Source of the DNA: Streptomyces sp. TRM64462 | GTDB lineage: Bacteria > Actinomycetota > Actinomycetes > Streptomycetales > Streptomycetaceae | Direction of reading: 5' to 3' | NCBI RefSeq assembly: GCF_013362995.1 | Contig: NZ_JABWDV010000227.1 | Coordinates: 1 to 64,000 of the forward strand | DNA: 64,000 nucleotides | In this document: positions 17,278 through 25,679 of the stretch, piece by piece | How the letters are laid out: each line of letters starts with the position of its first letter | How positions within the stretch are numbered: the first letter of the stretch is position 1 | The notes under the pieces: generated by a model | Databases searched by the model: none | Seen by the model: only the letters and a program-made list of their open reading frames with translations | What the model was told of the DNA's origin: nothing | Program-made: the position numbers and the translations under genes

Positions 17278-18399
17278 TCACCTGTTGAAGTAGTTGAGCC
17301 AGGTCGCCGCGATAGCGGCGCGGTCGGCCGCGGGGACCTCGTGGATCCCGGGGGCGAGGTCTTTGCGGGTGAGCATCCTGATCGCAGCGAGGATCTCGGC
17401 CTGGACCAGGAAGATGAACGGCCCAACGCTGGCGCCGTGGATGAAGTTGACGGCGTTGCCGCCGTTCGCCAGATAGAAGTAGTGACCGGTGGTCTGGTAG
17501 CGGGTGACGTGGTCTCCGACGGTGGTGCGGGTGTAGACGTCGGGGAGTCCGGCGAGGTCGAGCTCGTCCTCGCTGGAGGTGACGGTGGCGACGTAGGCGC
17601 CGTTGCGGAGGTGGGCGAAGTCCTCGCCGCGCAGGGAGATCGCGCCGGTCGCGCAGAGGACCAGGCCGGCGCCGGTCAGTGCGGCTTCGCGGTCGCGGGC
17701 GACGGTGAAGCCCTGGGAGAGGGCCTGGGTGCGGCGGACGGGGTCGATGTCGAAGACGGTGACCTGGACGCCCTTGGCGTGCAGGAGCCGGGCGATCGAG
17801 CTGCCGAGTTTGCCGAAGCCGATCACCAGGGCGGGCCGTCCGTGGGGGATGTCACCGCGTCCGCGCATGACGGCCTCCGTGGAGAAGACGACGGACTGGC
17901 CGACGAGGAAGTCCTCGGGGTCCTTCAGCGGGGACCGGGCGACGGAGATCACGGGGCAGGGCAGCTTGTCGAGGTCCTCGTAGCGGCGGTGGCCGTTCTC
18001 GGTGTCCTCGATCACTCCGGCGAGGTGGCCGGTGAAGCGGCTGTGTACTTCTTCGAGGGTGGGGGCGAAGTAGCCGCCAACGTCCAGCAGGCAGGTCGTC
18101 TCGCCGGCGGCCCGGGACTCGAAGTAGTCCAGGGCGGTGACGGGGTCGGTGAACAGTTCGCGGGTGAGCGCGTCGACGGGGACGGTGTGCTCGACCTCCC
18201 GGCGGGCGGCCGGGCTGATCGACTTGGGTTTGGGCAGCACCGCCGTGAGCGTGGTCATCGTCGCGACGGCGCGGACGAAGGAGGGCCGTTCGGGCAGCAG
18301 GTGCGTGACGAGGAAGGACGCGGTCTTCTCGTCGGGGGCGAACTGGCTGGCGATCTTGGCGAAGTAGGCGTCCAGCCGGGCGCGTTCGAAGGTTTCCAT
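17278..18399 (-). CDS. S-adenosylhomocysteine-hydrolase-like NAD-binding protein
   Basis: 373 residues. The Rossmann motif GFGKLG at residues 194-199 and VTVFDIDP with acidic Asp217 show NAD(H) binding. ETTCLLDVGGYF (100-111) recalls the DDGG strand of adenosylhomocysteinase, and NGGNAVNFIHGASVG matches the position of the family's NLGCATGHP loop, but with changed catalytic residues. It is about 60-100 residues shorter than true SAHH. A related but altered substrate such as a nucleoside or thioether is likely. ATG start; 51 bases after the upstream gene and overlapping the NUDIX gene, so these products probably act together. Confidence 0.7.
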   Translation of the reverse strand: METFERARLDAYFAKIASQFAPDEKTASFLVTHLLPERPSFVRAVATMTTLTAVLPKPKSISPAARREVEHTVPVDALTRELFTDPVTALDYFESRAAGETTCLLDVGGYFAPTLEEVHSRFTGHLAGVIEDTENGHRRYEDLDKLPCPVISVARSPLKDPEDFLVGQSVVFSTEAVMRGRGDIPHGRPALVIGFGKLGSSIARLLHAKGVQVTVFDIDPVRRTQALSQGFTVARDREAALTGAGLVLCATGAISLRGEDFAHLRNGAYVATVTSSEDELDLAGLPDVYTRTTVGDHVTRYQTTGHYFYLANGGNAVNFIHGASVGPFIFLVQAEILAAIRMLTRKDLAPGIHEVPAADRAAIAATWLNYFNR

Positions 18400-18450
18400 G
18401 GCAGTGACCTCTCGTGGCGAGATGCGGGCCGTGCATGGGGGCTGGTGGGT

Positions 18451-18927
18451 TCAGGCGGTGCGGGCGAAGCCGAACAGCAGCCGGTCGGCGGCCAGTGCGG
18501 CATCGAGGTAGGTGTCCAGCCGGGAGGCGTCCGCGGACTGCGCGAGCGGGTCCAGGCCCAGGATCAGGGCCGCGTGCCCGGCGTCGTGGACGAGCCGGGT
18601 CCAGCTGGGGTGTGTGGGCAGCCGCAGGCCCCAGCGGGCGCTGGGGAAGTGCAGCAGCACCTGGGAGCCGATAATCTTCAGGCGGCCGTGCAGGTCGGGG
18701 ACGGGTTCCTCGGCTCGGGCGAGGCCGCCGAGGCATTCGGCCAGGTGCCGCATCCGGGCTTCGATCACGGCGGGCGTGTCGTGGCTGGCGCGGCCGGGCC
18801 GGTGGGCGAGCAGGATGTGGGCGACGTGCCGGCCGTCGGGGGTGGTGCCGGGCCAGGTCCAGGTGCTCAGCCCGGTCAGTAGCCCGGTCTCAGGGACGGC
18901 GGGGGACTGGGGGAGCCGGGTCAGCAC
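18451..18927 (-). CDS. Conserved-looking protein of unknown function (158 aa)
   Basis: 158 residues from GTG 18927, which overlaps the stop of the ATPase gene. It shows a compact mixed alpha/beta pattern with STWTWPG, HVAHILLAHRPG, LKIIGSQVLLHFPSARWGLRLP and a helical C-terminus. No transmembrane segment and no motif I can name. The tight coupling to a RsbW-type ATPase upstream and the SAHH-like gene downstream suggests it belongs to the same process. Confidence 0.6.
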   Translation of the reverse strand: MLTRLPQSPAVPETGLLTGLSTWTWPGTTPDGRHVAHILLAHRPGRASHDTPAVIEARMRHLAECLGGLARAEEPVPDLHGRLKIIGSQVLLHFPSARWGLRLPTHPSWTRLVHDAGHAALILGLDPLAQSADASRLDTYLDAALAADRLLFGFARTA

Positions 18928-19343
18928 GGCTGGACCTCCTCCTGGTGCTGGGCGGTCTTGAACAGGCTCCAGACGATCTTGCCGAGCGGGCGGCGGTCCT
19001 CGACGCCCCAGCCATCGGCGAGGACGCTGACGATCCGCAGGCCGCGACCGGTCGTGTCGGTGTCGGCGGGGTGCGCGACCCGGGGCTGCTGGTGGCTGCG
19101 GGGGCGGCTGTCGTGTACTTCCAGGCGGACGATGTCGTCGGCGGCCTCCAGCCTCACCAGGAAGCCGTGCCCGGGCTCGCTGCCGTGGGTGAAGGCGTTG
19201 GAGGCCAGCTCGGAGACGCAGAGCCGGACATCGTCGGCCGGGCCGTGAAGACCCCACCCGTTCAGGGTCGTGACGGCGAACTCGCGGGCCAGCCGGACCG
19301 ACTCGGGCCTCGGCTCGAAGTACTTCTGCTTCGCATCAGGCAT
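18921..19343 (-). CDS. RsbW-type ATP-binding protein (HATPase_c)
   Basis: 140 residues. GHKL ATPase features: the N box DDVRLCVSELASNAFTHG near residue 38-55, LEVHDSRP (G1-like) and TTGRGLRIVSVLADGWG (G2). This is the small single-domain kinase/anti-sigma class very abundant in Streptomyces, often next to XRE regulators as here. It may bind or phosphorylate a partner that controls the cluster. It lies seven bases after the serine-recombinase-like gene and overlaps the next gene. Confidence 0.85.
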   Translation of the reverse strand: MPDAKQKYFEPRPESVRLAREFAVTTLNGWGLHGPADDVRLCVSELASNAFTHGSEPGHGFLVRLEAADDIVRLEVHDSRPRSHQQPRVAHPADTDTTGRGLRIVSVLADGWGVEDRRPLGKIVWSLFKTAQHQEEVQPC

Positions 19344-19350
19344 CGGGGCC

Positions 19351-19788
19351 TCACGTATCGGTGTCCAGGGCGGGGGCGGGGCCGCAGCGGCGGCGGACGT
19401 GCTCAGGGGTTCCTCGGGCGGGCCCGGAGTCGGCCGGGCGGCCGTCGCGGGGCCTTCGGATCGCCAGCAGCCGGGCTCCGGCCGAGGTGATGCGGGCCTG
19501 CCGGGCGGCGGCTATCGACTTGGGGCCCAGGTGCGAGACGGCAGGGACGACGACGCCGTAGGCGTCCGGGAGTTCCAGGACGTCCAGAAGGCCGGTGAAC
19601 GCCGCCGAGCCGTCGGTGTTCACCGTGCGTTCGATGAAGACCCCCGACAGCGTCAGCTCGTGCTGGTGGCAGTACTCGGCAAGGGAGGCTCGCAGTGCCT
19701 CCTGGCGGGCGGCGGAGACCCGCACCAGCCGCAGAAAGCCGTAGACAACCGGGCCGCGGACGCCGCGATGCTCGGTGAGGGGTTCCAT
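19351..19788 (-). CDS. Serine-recombinase-fold small protein, probably inactive
   Basis: 145 residues from ATG 19788. The pattern VVYGFLRLVRVSAARQEAL, then VFIERTVN, VVVPAVSHLG and ARLLAIRR follows the N-terminal domain of resolvases strand by strand. The Arg/Ser catalytic arrangement is disturbed, and there is no DNA-binding C-terminal domain. Proteins of this type are common in Streptomyces beside HATPase/XRE pairs, so a regulatory or structural role is more likely than recombination. It is the first gene of the minus-strand operon. Confidence 0.55.
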   Translation of the reverse strand: MEPLTEHRGVRGPVVYGFLRLVRVSAARQEALRASLAEYCHQHELTLSGVFIERTVNTDGSAAFTGLLDVLELPDAYGVVVPAVSHLGPKSIAAARQARITSAGARLLAIRRPRDGRPADSGPARGTPEHVRRRCGPAPALDTDT

Positions 19789-19919
19789 CTTCGTGACCGT
19801 CCAAAATCCGGGTAACGGGGTGTCGCCGCCCAGCCTGTCCCGTCCCCAACCCCCGGCCAATGACCGTCTGTTGCACTTCCGTGGCAGTTCTGTCCCCCAC
19901 CCGTACTTCGCGTGCTTCG
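19789..19919. promoter_or_regulatory. Divergent control region of the cargo cluster
   Basis: These 131 bases separate the start of the five-gene minus operon from the XRE regulator. Both transcription starts must lie here or within the 5' ends. I see no convincing -35/-10 pair or long inverted repeat; the XRE protein is the natural candidate to bind here. Confidence 0.4.
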
Positions 19920-21047
19920 ATGGCTGCGGGAAGGGAGCGACGCGTGGCGACCGTGCACCACTGGACCGGGCTGGAGGCCAAGGCCCTGCGGCTCGCGCTG
20001 CGGATGAGCGTGAGGGGGTTCGCCGAGCATCTCGGCGTGGCGGTGAGGACCGTCTCCAACTGGGAGAAACACCTGGCCGCGACCGAACCCCGTCAGGACA
20101 CCCAGGCCATCTTGGACACCGCGCTGGCCCGCGCGGACGCCGCGGCCCACCTGCGGTTCGAGACGTTCCTGTCCGAAACCGGAGCGGCCGGCGCCTCCGG
20201 GGGCGTCCGCCGGGTCACCCCCAGCGGGCCGCTGGCCTGGGAGTACGAATCGTGGACGGACGACCTGGACCGGGTCGTGGTGGCTCTGTCCAGGCAGGAC
20301 TTCCCTGCCGCCGACAGGCTGATCAGCCGGTGGACGACCCGGTTCAAGCCCTCTGCGCTGGACGACAGGGGCCTGTATCTCCTCGCCCGCTCGACCGCTC
20401 TGCTGGGCGACCTCCAGCGCGACCAGGGAGCCCTGATCGGTCCGCTGTCGGCCCAGCACTCCTATGCCGCCGCCAAGTCACTGTTCACCCAGCTCGACAT
20501 CCCCCGCCGGATCGCCCAGCTCGACCTCTCCCTCGCCGTGGTCACCGAGATGACCGGGAGGCTGGAGATCGCCGCCCGCCAGTACGAACACCTCGCGGTC
20601 GACGACCGGCTCTCCCGCCGCGACCGTGCCCGGTCCCGGCTGTGGGTGGGAACCGCCCTGAGCAAGGACGGCAACCACGACTATGCGGCCCGTGTCATGA
20701 CCGCCGCGACCCGGGAGTTCGAAGACCTCTCCGAACCCGAGGACTGGTCGGTGGCCCACCAGAAGCTCGCCCTGGCCCACCGAGGCGCCGGTGACCTGGC
20801 CTCCGCCCTGCACTTCATCACCGTCGCCCGCAACACCGCCTCCACGGACGCGCCGATGCAGCGGGTCCGCCTGGACACCGCCCACGGACACATCCTGCTC
20901 AGCGACCCCGCGACCCGCGATGATGGCCTTCACGTCCTCGACCAAGCCGCGAGGGTGGCCGAACGTTTCAACCTCAGCCACCAGCTCGCCAGCATCGAGA
21001 ACATCAAGGCCATGAGCGAGGGGCCCGCCGGCCCCCGGCGACGGTGA
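19920..21047 (+). CDS. XRE-family regulator with TPR-like domain
   Basis: 375 residues from ATG 19920; GTG 19944, which has GGGAG upstream, is equally plausible. An N-terminal helix-turn-helix (SVRGFAEHLGVAVRTVSNWEKH) spans residues ~25-50. A long alpha-helical region follows, with TPR-like repeats (LYLLARSTALLGDLQ, AAKSLFTQLDIPRRIAQLDLS, SVAHQKLALAHRGAGDLASA). This is the Streptomyces XRE/TPR regulator type, which often responds to a peptide or small molecule. It is 16 bases upstream of the ydcF-like gene and divergent from the five-gene operon, so it probably controls both arms. Confidence 0.8.
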   Translation: MAAGRERRVATVHHWTGLEAKALRLALRMSVRGFAEHLGVAVRTVSNWEKHLAATEPRQDTQAILDTALARADAAAHLRFETFLSETGAAGASGGVRRVTPSGPLAWEYESWTDDLDRVVVALSRQDFPAADRLISRWTTRFKPSALDDRGLYLLARSTALLGDLQRDQGALIGPLSAQHSYAAAKSLFTQLDIPRRIAQLDLSLAVVTEMTGRLEIAARQYEHLAVDDRLSRRDRARSRLWVGTALSKDGNHDYAARVMTAATREFEDLSEPEDWSVAHQKLALAHRGAGDLASALHFITVARNTASTDAPMQRVRLDTAHGHILLSDPATRDDGLHVLDQAARVAERFNLSHQLASIENIKAMSEGPAGPRRR

Positions 21048-21063
21048 CCAGGGAGAAGATCGC

Positions 21064-21729
21064 GTGACCGACAACCAGCGGACGATCACCGAGGACCAGT
21101 GGCGCAAGGCCAAGCTGATCTGGGACTACCACCAGATGGGCCACGACTTGGCCCCGGCCGACGTCGCGATCGGGCTGGGCAGCCACGACCTCGGGGTCGC
21201 CGCGGCCACCGCCGAGCTCTATCACTCCGGCCTGTTCCCGACCGTGGTGTTCACCGGCGGCAACAGCCCCACCACCGCCAAGGTCTTCCCGCGTGGTGAG
21301 GCCGTCCACTTCCGCGAGCACGCCATCGAGCTCGGCGTCCCCGCCGAGGCGATCCTGCTGGAACCGAACGCGGCGAACACCGGGCAGAACATCACCCTGT
21401 CCCGTCAGGTCCTCGCCGCCGCCGGGATCACCCCGACGACGGTGCTGCTGGTCTCCAAGCCCTATATGGAAAGGCGATCGTTCGCCACCGCCCGCAAGCT
21501 GTGGCCCGAGGTCGAGGTGCTGTGCGCGTCTGAGCTGCTGGAGCTGGACGACTACCTCAAGAGCATCGGTGACGAGAAGCTCGTCCTGGACATGCTCGTC
21601 GGCGATCTCCAGCGGGTGATCGAGTATCCCAGGCTCGGCTTCGCCATCGACCAGGATGTCCCGGAGGACGTGCATGACGCGTACGAGTCCCTCATCCGCG
21701 ACGGCTTCACCAGCCGCCTCATCTCCTGA
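21064..21729 (+). CDS. YdcF family (DUF218) protein
   Basis: 221 residues. DUF218 core: VAIGLGSHDLGVAAATAEL, TVVFTGGNSPTT, FREHAIELGVP, LLEPNAANTGQN and VLLVSKPYMERRS. The fold is known to be Rossmann-like, and YdcF of E. coli binds S-adenosylmethionine. Unlike many relatives it has no membrane anchor. That SAM link is interesting beside an SAHH-like protein in the opposite operon. It overlaps the WbqC gene by 56 bases. Confidence 0.8.
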   Translation: MTDNQRTITEDQWRKAKLIWDYHQMGHDLAPADVAIGLGSHDLGVAAATAELYHSGLFPTVVFTGGNSPTTAKVFPRGEAVHFREHAIELGVPAEAILLEPNAANTGQNITLSRQVLAAAGITPTTVLLVSKPYMERRSFATARKLWPEVEVLCASELLELDDYLKSIGDEKLVLDMLVGDLQRVIEYPRLGFAIDQDVPEDVHDAYESLIRDGFTSRLIS

Positions 21730-22462
21730 CCGACCGGCCGGCGGGCTGTGCGCGATCCACCAGCCCAACCTGTTCCCGCGGCTGACCACGCTGGCCAAGC
21801 TGTTCGCGGCGGACACCTGGATCGTTCTCGATGACGTCCAGTTCACACGCCGCGACTACCAGCACCGCAGCCGCCTGGCGGCCCTGGAGGCCCCTGAGAA
21901 GATCCGGTGGCTGTCCATCCCCACCCACCTGCCCCAGGGCCGCCAGACCGCCATCCGCGAGGCTCTGATCGTCGATCCCGCCCTGGCCCGGCGACGGACC
22001 CAGGCGATGATCCGGCAGGAATACCGGTCCAGCCCGCACTGGCCCGCCCTCCAGCAGGCGCTGGAGCCGGTCTGGGCGGCGTTCGACACTGGCCGGACCG
22101 CCGCCGTCGCCGCAACCTCCACCCGCGTGCTGCTGGACCTCCTCGGCTGGCGGGGCCGCGTCCTGACCGCGAGCCTGCTTCCCGCCCGCCCCGGGCGGTC
22201 CGAGCGGCTCGCCAGCCTCACCGCCGCAGCCGGCGCCGACGCGTATCTATGCGGGACCGGCGGGATGACGTATCTCGACCCGGCCCCGTTCACCGCCCGC
22301 GGCATCGCCGTCGCCCCGTTCCTGCCACCGGCCGCCGGGATCTGGACCTCCGCCCGGCGCGTCACCTCCCTGTGGGCCCTGGCCCACCTCGGCCCCGACG
22401 GCCTTGCCGCCCGACTCCGGACCCTCACTAAAACACCGGACTCGCTCGAAGCCGCGGCCTGA
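21674..22462 (+). CDS. WbqC family protein
   Basis: 262 residues from ATG 21674, chosen because GGAGG lies at 21662-21666; it overlaps the ydcF-like gene in another frame. The family signature is clear: AIHQPNLFPRLTTLAKLF and WIVLDDVQFTRRDYQHRSRL, then WLSIPTHLPQG. WbqC-like proteins occur in glycan and small-molecule clusters; some are implicated in amide or imine formation, but the reaction is not established. The C-terminal GADAYLCGTGGMTYLDP region is intact. It is the last gene of this arm, followed by a strong hairpin. Confidence 0.8.
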   Translation: MTRTSPSSATASPAASSPDRPAGGLCAIHQPNLFPRLTTLAKLFAADTWIVLDDVQFTRRDYQHRSRLAALEAPEKIRWLSIPTHLPQGRQTAIREALIVDPALARRRTQAMIRQEYRSSPHWPALQQALEPVWAAFDTGRTAAVAATSTRVLLDLLGWRGRVLTASLLPARPGRSERLASLTAAAGADAYLCGTGGMTYLDPAPFTARGIAVAPFLPPAAGIWTSARRVTSLWALAHLGPDGLAARLRTLTKTPDSLEAAA

Positions 22463-22520
22463 GCACGTATCGCTGTACTTCCCCTTCTCGAGGGGGAGGG
22501 AAGTACAGACGAACGTGCTC
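22461..22520. terminator. Large inverted repeat between cargo and recombinase genes
   Basis: CTGTACTTCCC (22473-22483) pairs with GGGAAGTACAG (22498-22508) around a CTCGAG-containing core. An outer GAGCACGT/ACGTGCTC pair (22461-22468, 22513-22520) extends it. It lies between the convergent WbqC gene and tnpC and probably works in both directions, insulating the recombinase operon from cargo transcription. Confidence 0.7.
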
Positions 22521-22578
22521 AACCGCGTGTGCGAATCTCGCCGGACCCTGGGAGACCGACGGCCAGCCGGCCGGGGCG

Positions 22579-23148
22579 TCAGGACGACCGGTTCTGTTCC
22601 CGCATCATGTTCCTCATCGCTTCACGGACCGCGATCAGGTCGTCCTGGGTCTCCTGCAAGGCATCTTGCAGGCCCCGCCGGTCAGCCTCCGACGCGGCCA
22701 GCCGCCCCTCCAGCTCCTTGTTGGCCGCCTGCAGCTCGTTGACGCGGGCCGCGAGTTCCTTCGCGCCGGTCTGGTGCAGCTGCTGGCCCAGGTGACGCTG
22801 GACCGCGTCCTTGAGGCGGTCCCGTTCCTCGCGGACAGCCGCGAGCTCGGCCCGGGCCAGCTCCAGGTCGGTGGCCAGGCTCGCAGCGCTCGCGCGGCCG
22901 CCCGAGGTCTTCTCACGGGCCTTCGTCCCGGCCTGGCCCTTGCGGGCCTCCTCGATGTACTCGCGCATCCCTGCCGAGTAGACCAGCCAGTTCGACACTC
23001 CGGCCGCGCGGGCGACGCCGAGGAAGGTGATCGTCTCGCCCTTGGCCTTCATCGCGTCGACCGTGGACATCACCCGGGCTCGCTTCTCCTGACTGTCGCG
23101 CTGGCGGGACTCCAGCAAAACCTGAGCGGGGGTCCTCGCGGCCGTCAC
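22579..23148 (-). CDS. tnpC: TnpC-like coiled-coil accessory protein (DUF6262 type)
   Basis: 189 residues from a GTG that overlaps the tnpB stop. The N-terminal third is helical and basic, with a helix-turn-helix-like segment (TFLGVARAAGVSNWLVYS). The rest is a long coiled coil (ELARAELAAVREERDRLKD, ELQAANKELEGRLAASEAD). In Tn554-type elements the third gene encodes a short DNA-binding accessory protein that influences integration orientation and efficiency. The position, overlap and architecture all match. Confidence 0.8.
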   Translation of the reverse strand: MTAARTPAQVLLESRQRDSQEKRARVMSTVDAMKAKGETITFLGVARAAGVSNWLVYSAGMREYIEEARKGQAGTKAREKTSGGRASAASLATDLELARAELAAVREERDRLKDAVQRHLGQQLHQTGAKELAARVNELQAANKELEGRLAASEADRRGLQDALQETQDDLIAVREAMRNMMREQNRSS

Positions 23149-25679
23149 CGGCCCTCCCTGGTCCTGTTGCGGCTGACCACCGTCAGCGGCAGCAGCGGGC
23201 GCTCTCCGCTGGCGGCCCTCACCTTGCGAAGCACCTTCGCGGCCTCCTCGACCTGGTTGCGCTCGTCCTCGGGCAGGTTGCTCATGTACTCCTTCATCTT
23301 CGCCCCCACCTGCTGGAAGGCGGCAATCTCCTCGCCCAGACCCCGTGTGACGAACTCGGCGGCCCCGGTGGCCATGGCCATCTCCCGGTTGCCCTTGAGC
23401 GTGCGGATGTGGTCCTCGACCGCGGGCAGGTAGGACGGGTCGGGCCGGTAGTGGCCGCAGCCGGCGCACTGGAACCGGATCGGACATGCCTGACCGCCGG
23501 CCTTCACGTTCGACGGCTCGGTGCAGTTCCCGAACGGCACCGCCACCGATCGCAGTTCGTAGGACGTGTTCGAAGCCATCGGGGCGGGCAGGCCGACACG
23601 GTCCATCACGTGCTGCCGCATCGTCTTGACCGCCTCCCGCTTCCGCTTCAGGGAGACCTTGTAGTACCCGGCCGTGGTGTTGGCCGAGCGATGGTCCATA
23701 AGGTCACGAAGGACGTCCTGCGGGACGCCCGCGTCCGCGTGCCGCTGGCAGTAGGAATGCCGGAAGGCGTAAGGGTAAATTAGCGACCTGTCGAACGGCA
23801 GCGGTGTGCCGTCCGGCCCCAGCGTCTCGGAGTCGATCCGCTCCAGGGACCGCACCCAGGCCCGCATCGCGCGGGAGATGCTGGAGCTCTCCATCTGGTG
23901 GTGGGCCGTGTTGTTCGTGATCGCCGGGAACAGGAAGCGGGCACTGTTCGGCGGCAGATCCAGTCCCGCCCGCCGGGCCTTCCAGGCGTTGATGACATCC
24001 ACCGTCTCCTGGGTGACCGGCAGACGCCGGCGCAGACGCTTGCTCTTGCGGTTGTCCCAGATCAGCTGGTGTTCGTCGCCGTCCTTCTCCAGGCAGTCCA
24101 GGACCAGCCGGGCAACCTCCTGGGGCCGCCGGCCGGTGTCCCGCAGCACGACGTAGGCCGTCTGGAACATCGCCTTGATGTCCCCGGCCGCCATCCTGCC
24201 GTAGGGGATGCCTTCGCCGAGGAGGTGAAGCTGCTGGTCGAGCTGGCGGATCACCGACTCCGGGATGGCCTTGCCGGTCTCGTCCTCGTCCTGGACCTCG
24301 TCGGGGATGCGATGCGAGCTGTGCCGGGCGAACGGCCCCGGGACCTGGTCCAGCAGCCCGTTGCGCCGCCCGTAGTCGATCACCTCGAAGAAGTTCGACA
24401 GATAGAGCCGCTTGCCCTTCGGCCCCATGTCCGTGCCGTCCCAACGCGGCATGACACGGAAGGCGTCCACGATCACGTCCATGTCGGCGAAGGCCAGCTT
24501 CGTCGGGTCCATACCGCCGCCGGGCAGCCCGTAGAGAGCCTGGGAAGCCACCACCAGCCCCCGGAAGGCATATCGCAGAGCCCTGCTGTCGGGCCGGACC
24601 TTGTCGACCCACGTCATCGCAAGCTGCCGCATCCACGGCTGCTGGATCTCCGTGAAGTCGATCTTGCCCTCGCGGACCCGGACCCCCGAAGCGCTGAACA
24701 CCGACGGAATGTCCAGCTCCGTGAGGTCCCAGACGGTCCCGTCCGTCGGCGAAATGCCCTGGTAGTCCTTGTAGGCCCGGTCGATCGTGCGGCGCGTCTC
24801 CCGCAGGAAGCTCCGAACGGCGCACTCGGTGACCTCCTCCAGACGAGGGTAGGCATCCCCGCTCGCGGCGATCGATGACAGATCCAGCAGGCGCTTCACC
24901 GCCAGCCGGACCGCCCGCGGGCTGAAGACCATGCCGCGGGCTTCCCGCTGCTGCATCGCGAACAGCAACTCCAGCCGGACGGTCTCCTGAAGCGGGTGCA
25001 ACGAGAACTGCCCGGTCGTCATGAAGGGGAACCGCGTTGCCGCCCATGCCTTCCGCGCTGCCTCATCGCCGATGTCGAGGCCGTGCTGTCCAGAGTGCTT
25101 CTTCCAGTCCTTGCGGTGGTTCAAGCACAGATTCTCGGCCCGGCTCGCGTCGTGAGCGCATCCCACGATGCGGCAGGCGGGCATCGGGCCGTAGGGCTTC
25201 TTCGTGGCCACCCAGTCCTCGAAGACCGTGTCCGGGCGAGCCTTGCGAACCTGGTGCCAGCGGGACATGTGGGCAGCACACATGCCTTGGTTGTGGCTCT
25301 CGCGCTGGCACGTCCCACCGCCGATCAGGCAGTTCGGCCGCCGGGCTCCGACCAGCCGGTTCGGAGTCGGCACATGCGTCGAGTTGAACGTTTCTGCATC
25401 GAGCTTGCCCGCCCGGAACGCGATCCCGCAGATCGAGCAGTGGCTCCTCGTCGCCACCACGGTGTCGCACCGCTCGACAAGGCACCTGAACAGGGTGGTG
25501 CGGGGGTTGTCCGGATCGCCGGTGAACAGCATCAGCTCCGGATCCCACTCGCCCGGCCGCCAGTCGGGCACCAGGGCGTCGCGGAGCCAGCTTCTCCAGC
25601 CCTCCAGAGCGGCGCGGGTGTAGAAGCCGTCCGCCGGCCGCTTCGGCTCGGGCAGAGCGGTGACGGTGGCGATACTCAC
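23145..25679 (-). CDS. tnpB: TnpB-like large tyrosine recombinase
   Basis: 844 residues. The catalytic C-terminal half has the tyrosine-recombinase residues in DTGRRPQEVARL (Arg), YAFRHSYCQRHADAG (His-x-x-Arg), DLMDHRSANTT (His) and AGYYKVS (Tyr). Beyond it a Cys-rich tail (CPIRFQCAGCGHYRPD) looks like a zinc-binding module. The N-terminal third holds several further Cys/His pairs (CLVERCD, HCSICGIAF, CLIGGGTCQRESHNQGMCAAH, CRIVGCAHD), suggesting two or more additional zinc-binding units. It is longer than Tn554 TnpB (~630 aa), mostly because of this N-terminal region. GTG start overlaps the tnpA stop. Confidence 0.88.
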   Translation of the reverse strand: MSIATVTALPEPKRPADGFYTRAALEGWRSWLRDALVPDWRPGEWDPELMLFTGDPDNPRTTLFRCLVERCDTVVATRSHCSICGIAFRAGKLDAETFNSTHVPTPNRLVGARRPNCLIGGGTCQRESHNQGMCAAHMSRWHQVRKARPDTVFEDWVATKKPYGPMPACRIVGCAHDASRAENLCLNHRKDWKKHSGQHGLDIGDEAARKAWAATRFPFMTTGQFSLHPLQETVRLELLFAMQQREARGMVFSPRAVRLAVKRLLDLSSIAASGDAYPRLEEVTECAVRSFLRETRRTIDRAYKDYQGISPTDGTVWDLTELDIPSVFSASGVRVREGKIDFTEIQQPWMRQLAMTWVDKVRPDSRALRYAFRGLVVASQALYGLPGGGMDPTKLAFADMDVIVDAFRVMPRWDGTDMGPKGKRLYLSNFFEVIDYGRRNGLLDQVPGPFARHSSHRIPDEVQDEDETGKAIPESVIRQLDQQLHLLGEGIPYGRMAAGDIKAMFQTAYVVLRDTGRRPQEVARLVLDCLEKDGDEHQLIWDNRKSKRLRRRLPVTQETVDVINAWKARRAGLDLPPNSARFLFPAITNNTAHHQMESSSISRAMRAWVRSLERIDSETLGPDGTPLPFDRSLIYPYAFRHSYCQRHADAGVPQDVLRDLMDHRSANTTAGYYKVSLKRKREAVKTMRQHVMDRVGLPAPMASNTSYELRSVAVPFGNCTEPSNVKAGGQACPIRFQCAGCGHYRPDPSYLPAVEDHIRTLKGNREMAMATGAAEFVTRGLGEEIAAFQQVGAKMKEYMSNLPEDERNQVEEAAKVLRKVRAASGERPLLPLTVVSRNRTREGR

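Noticed and set aside
19351-19788. An active serine recombinase
   Set aside because: Only a resolvase-like N-terminal fold with disturbed catalytic residues and no DNA-binding domain; its neighbours are regulators.
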